Both the position numbers and the translations under genes were made by a program. Of a stretch of DNA of 25,895 nucleotides, positions 23,834 through 25,895 are shown piece by piece (position 1 is the stretch's first letter; each line of letters opens with the position of its first letter). This stretch comes from a virus, in the IMG/VR virus record IMGVR_UViG_3300031885_000099, positions 1-25,895 of that record; one strand, 5' to 3'. The notes under the pieces were generated by a model that was given only the letters and a program-made list of their open reading frames with translations, did not search any database and was not told the origin of the DNA.

Positions 23834-24294
23834 TGCCTATTGTATATATTAACAAGCCAGGAATTTATGAGTACTTAGGAAAGTTCAACTTGCGCCTAGA
23901 GCAAATTGGCTATACTTGGGTAGGGTACGAAGTTATTAATGGCATTGACACAGTGGGAACTGACGAAAACGGCATTAACGCCAAAGTAAATGCTAAAATT
24001 GTGGAATATAACCCTCTAGCATATTGTAAAAAGGTTCAAAAGTTTAACGTAAGAGATAAGTTTCAAGATATCGTTTCACTAGAAGTACGTCCCATGACGC
24101 TTGATGAAATTGATACTCTGCTTGATTTGTGGCGATCTATTACCCCCGCTTCCCGTAACCCAACAGCTACATTTCAGAAGATATTAGATATTAACACCCA
24201 GGCAAAGGGCTTTCAGACATCAATTAACGCCGCAACAGTCTGGCAAACACTTTGGGCAATTGATTACATGGCCGATGCAACATGGGGTAGATAG
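23833..24294 (+). CDS. Unrecognised tail-region protein
   Basis: 153 aa. ATG 23833 shares a base with the previous TAA; the frame extends upstream to 23797 inside the preceding gene. Contains MPIVYINKPGIYEYLG, a middle KVQKFNVRDKFQDIVSLEVRPM and a Trp-rich C-terminus (VWQTLWAIDYMADATW). No TM, signal or known motif. The codon style is more AT-rich than its neighbours and like that of the C-terminal half of the preceding gene, so both may have arrived together. Function unknown; possibly a partner or chaperone of the preceding fibre. Confidence 0.65.
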   Translation: MPIVYINKPGIYEYLGKFNLRLEQIGYTWVGYEVINGIDTVGTDENGINAKVNAKIVEYNPLAYCKKVQKFNVRDKFQDIVSLEVRPMTLDEIDTLLDLWRSITPASRNPTATFQKILDINTQAKGFQTSINAATVWQTLWAIDYMADATWGR

Positions 24295-24296
24295 GT

Positions 24297-25031
24297 ATGT
24301 TACTAGGCAGCTCACCTTTAGGCGCTGTTGCGTTAGGAGAACTGCCTGCGGTCGCTGGCAGTGGCCTTACTTTAAGTGTAGCGCTTGGCCACGTAGTTGT
24401 CACAGGTTATGCAGTTGCCATTAATAGTAAGCGTACCCTCCAGGCCGCTACAGGGCATGTGCTTGTAACACCTTACCAGGCCAGTGTCAGGATAGGGAAA
24501 TCTGTCAGTGTAGCTGCTGGGCATGTCACTGTTACGGGCTACCCCGCCAGTATTAACAGTAAACGTAATGTCATTGCTGCCACTGGGCATGTGGCAGTTA
24601 CAGGGTATGCTGCTACCGTGACGACAGGGGCGAGCCGCACAGTCAATGTTGTTAAGGGTGCTGTCCTTGTAACCAGCTATGCAGCTAGTGTTAAACGTAG
24701 TAGGGGCGTAATTGGTGCAGCGGGACATGTAGTAGTAACGCCATATGCAGCTACGTTAGGTAAGGTTCGTAGAGTAACTGCGACTAAAGGTTCTGTTTTA
24801 GTCACAGGCAGGCAGGCAGTAATAAAAACTAACAGACAGGTGCAAGTTGCAGCTGGGCATGTTATAATCACAGGCAAGGCGGCTACGGTAACCTTGGGTG
24901 GCACTGCCTATACAGGCGTAAAAATTGATGGCCAACAATACAAGTACACTAATACCGCCTACCAATCTTTAACCCTGTACTGTAACGGTACAGACTATTT
25001 TACATTAGAAGGTTTTACATGGAATCCTTAA
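24297..25031 (+). CDS. Repeat-built tail protein (eight 22-residue units)
   Basis: 244 aa. N-terminal LLGSSPLGAVALGELP (2-17) is a phage tail-type opening. Then eight repeats start at G31, G53, G75, G97, G121, G143, G165 and G187, spaced 22 residues except one of 24. The unit begins G-(H/A/S)-V-x-(V/I)-T, continues with an Ala at about position 10 and a basic Ser/Lys/Arg turn, and ends in Val-x-Ala-Ala/Thr. This alternation of beta strands and basic turns suggests a solenoid or stacked beta structure. The C-terminus (TAYTGVKIDGQQYKYTN...FTWNP) is a separate small domain. It overlaps the next gene by 13 bp. Fibre function is inferred. Confidence 0.75.
   Translation: MLLGSSPLGAVALGELPAVAGSGLTLSVALGHVVVTGYAVAINSKRTLQAATGHVLVTPYQASVRIGKSVSVAAGHVTVTGYPASINSKRNVIAATGHVAVTGYAATVTTGASRTVNVVKGAVLVTSYAASVKRSRGVIGAAGHVVVTPYAATLGKVRRVTATKGSVLVTGRQAVIKTNRQVQVAAGHVIITGKAATVTLGGTAYTGVKIDGQQYKYTNTAYQSLTLYCNGTDYFTLEGFTWNP
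24387..24896 (+). repeat. In-gene repeat array, 66-bp period
   Basis: The eight protein repeats correspond to DNA units of 66 bp (one of 72 bp), with recurring pieces such as GGGCATGT and GGCCACGT for Gly-His-Val. Units are diverged at the DNA level but remain in frame. Confidence 0.75.
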
Positions 25032-25171
25032 TCGACGTCATGGCAATTGTTAGCCATATTATTGCAGTAGCATCTATTGTTGTTAAGATCACCCCAGACC
25101 CTAAAGATGACAAAGCGCTTGAGAAAGTTGTTAAGATCCTTAAGTTCTTAAGTTTAAATAAAGCTACCTAA
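25019..25171 (+). CDS. Small single-TM protein, candidate holin
   Basis: 50 aa. ATG at 25019, six bases after AGAAGG (25007-25012) and inside the end of the previous gene. Sequence: MESLIDVMAIVSHIIAVASI, then VVKITPDPKDDKALEKVVKI, then LKFLSLNKAT. Residues 5-22 are hydrophobic enough for one TM helix; KITPDPKDDKALEKV with a basic helix after it matches a type of tiny phage membrane protein usually encoded beside endolysins. It is the last gene before the terminator and faces the GH19 endolysin, so a holin role is likely but unproven. Confidence 0.7.
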   Translation: MESLIDVMAIVSHIIAVASIVVKITPDPKDDKALEKVVKILKFLSLNKAT

Positions 25172-25201
25172 GACAATATTACCCACCCCGCTAGCTTAAT
25201 G

Positions 25202-25228
25202 ACGCCACTTAATTGTGGCGTTTCTTTT
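25202..25228 (+). terminator. Rho-independent terminator of the late operon
   Basis: Perfect 7-bp stem ACGCCAC (25202-25208) and GTGGCGT (25215-25221), loop TTAATT, followed by TTTCTTTT. It is 30 bp after the last plus-strand stop. On the minus strand no T-run follows, so it acts mainly on plus-strand transcripts. Confidence 0.88.
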
Positions 25229-25258
25229 AAGGTCACCTGACCTTTTACCTGACCTTTT
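25229..25258. repeat. Dyad and tandem 12-bp repeat between convergent genes
   Basis: ACCTGACCTTTT occurs twice in tandem (25235-25246, 25247-25258). The first copy also forms a dyad with the bases before it: AAGGTC (25229-25234), ACCT loop, GACCTT (25239-25244). The second copy overlaps the stop codon of the minus-strand gene. It may back up termination between the two converging units. Confidence 0.6.
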
Positions 25259-25886
25259 AAATTGTGCTGTATACTACTAATGCAGTAGCTACACGCTCGT
25301 CCATCTTCAGACCTGCCTTATTAATCTTATAGCACAGTGCTCTAATATTGTCAGTGCTCTTTACGTCTGTTATGGCAGGCAATTGCCACTTAGGGCTACG
25401 CACATATGCAAGCCAGTATGCTATAGCAGTCACTTCGGCATGGTTAGCAGCAGAGTACAGCCTCGGGCTTGGTGGGTATGCAGCAGTAGTAAGGCCTGCT
25501 TTGTACATCAGCACGTGCATTTGGTATATATTCTTGTACGTAATAGCCCCTGTAATCTGCATTGGGCCTAAGCCTCTATAAGTCCAGCCATCATTAGTCG
25601 CTTTGTCACCATTACCTAGTTTATTGGCGTATACAGTATTAGCAATTGCAATGGGCCTGTGCGCTAACTCTTCAGCTAGTTCAGGCCGCTTTTTGAATAT
25701 GCTTGGCCATGTCCTAGCAAGGCCCATCTGCGAGTAATTAAGGTTTTCCCTGTAGAAGCTGAATTGTGTTTCTACCCATGCGTTACCTAGTAATACAGCT
25801 GTCTCTTCTTTGTTAAGGTTAGCTATATTACATGCAGCAAGGAGTTTGGAATAATTAGTCTTCTGTATTTTTGTTGTAAGTTTCAT
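25257..25886 (-). CDS. GH19 endolysin (chitinase-like lysozyme)
   Basis: 209 aa, ATG at 25886-25884, complete in the window. Residues 33-52 (LGNAWVETQFSFYRENLNYS) are the GH19 active region, with likely catalytic E39 and E47. IAIANTVYANKLGNGD, then NDGWTYRGLGPMQITGAITY form the typical substrate-cleft motifs. There is no signal peptide, TM or wall-binding domain, so a separate holin should be needed to release it to the periplasm. It should cut peptidoglycan glycan strands at the end of infection. It is the only minus-strand gene and converges on the late operon; its promoter lies beyond the window, and only nine bases upstream are visible. Confidence 0.88.
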   Translation of the reverse strand: MKLTTKIQKTNYSKLLAACNIANLNKEETAVLLGNAWVETQFSFYRENLNYSQMGLARTWPSIFKKRPELAEELAHRPIAIANTVYANKLGNGDKATNDGWTYRGLGPMQITGAITYKNIYQMHVLMYKAGLTTAAYPPSPRLYSAANHAEVTAIAYWLAYVRSPKWQLPAITDVKSTDNIRALCYKINKAGLKMDERVATALVVYSTI

Positions 25887-25895
25887 TATAAAACC

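Noticed and set aside
25229-25244. Dyad as a rho-independent terminator for the minus-strand endolysin gene
   Set aside because: On the minus strand the stem is followed by AAAAG, not by a T-run, and the stem is only 6 bp.

Overview
This window is the late (virion) half of a tailed phage, most likely a podovirus with T7-like tail and core architecture. The order is tail spike, membrane/coiled-coil protein, small and large terminase, portal, HNH-like protein, scaffold, major capsid protein, two accessory structural proteins, tubular-tail-like proteins A and B, gp13/gp14-like proteins, two very long ejection-type proteins, a T4-type virion lysozyme, a collagen-like fibre protein and further tail proteins. 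There is no tape measure, sheath or major tail tube gene, which argues against a long-tailed phage. No tRNA, CRISPR, integrase or replication gene is visible. The host is not identifiable from this sequence; a Gram-negative host is a reasonable guess from the T4-like and GH19 muramidase/chitinase-type lysins without obvious wall-binding domains.

Layout: 1-86 holds what looks like the last 27 codons of an upstream gene. 87-834 is about 750 bp of non-coding DNA crowded with small palindromes, direct repeats and hexamer arrays. 835-25171 is one uninterrupted plus-strand series of genes, tightly packed with many 1-17 bp start/stop overlaps, which implies translational coupling. The only sizeable gap inside it is 10024-10143, just after the capsid block, and it is again filled with hairpins. 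A 50-residue membrane protein (25019-25171), too small for routine ORF calling, ends the series and is followed by a rho-independent terminator. A GH19 endolysin lies on the minus strand and converges on this terminator.

How the genes fit together: TerS/TerL package DNA through the portal into a shell of capsid protein built on the scaffold. The tail A/B proteins close the head and form the tail. The gp14-like, 1581-aa and 595-aa proteins are probably the internal core ejected with the DNA, and the E-D-T lysozyme encoded next to them probably opens the wall at entry. The spike, collagen-like protein and following tail proteins are candidate receptor-binding parts. The small TM protein plus GH19 enzyme form the likely exit lysis pair.

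Most unusual points: (i) a family of hairpin elements at 141-435, one copy of which lacks exactly the 12-bp hairpin apex; (ii) a related pair of hairpins repeated in inverted orientation at both borders of the non-coding region (59-107 and 721-770), with compensatory changes; (iii) a tail protein made of eight repeats of 22 residues; (iv) near-absence of GATC over about 7.7 kb, in contrast with eight GATC in 508 bp of the capsid gene.
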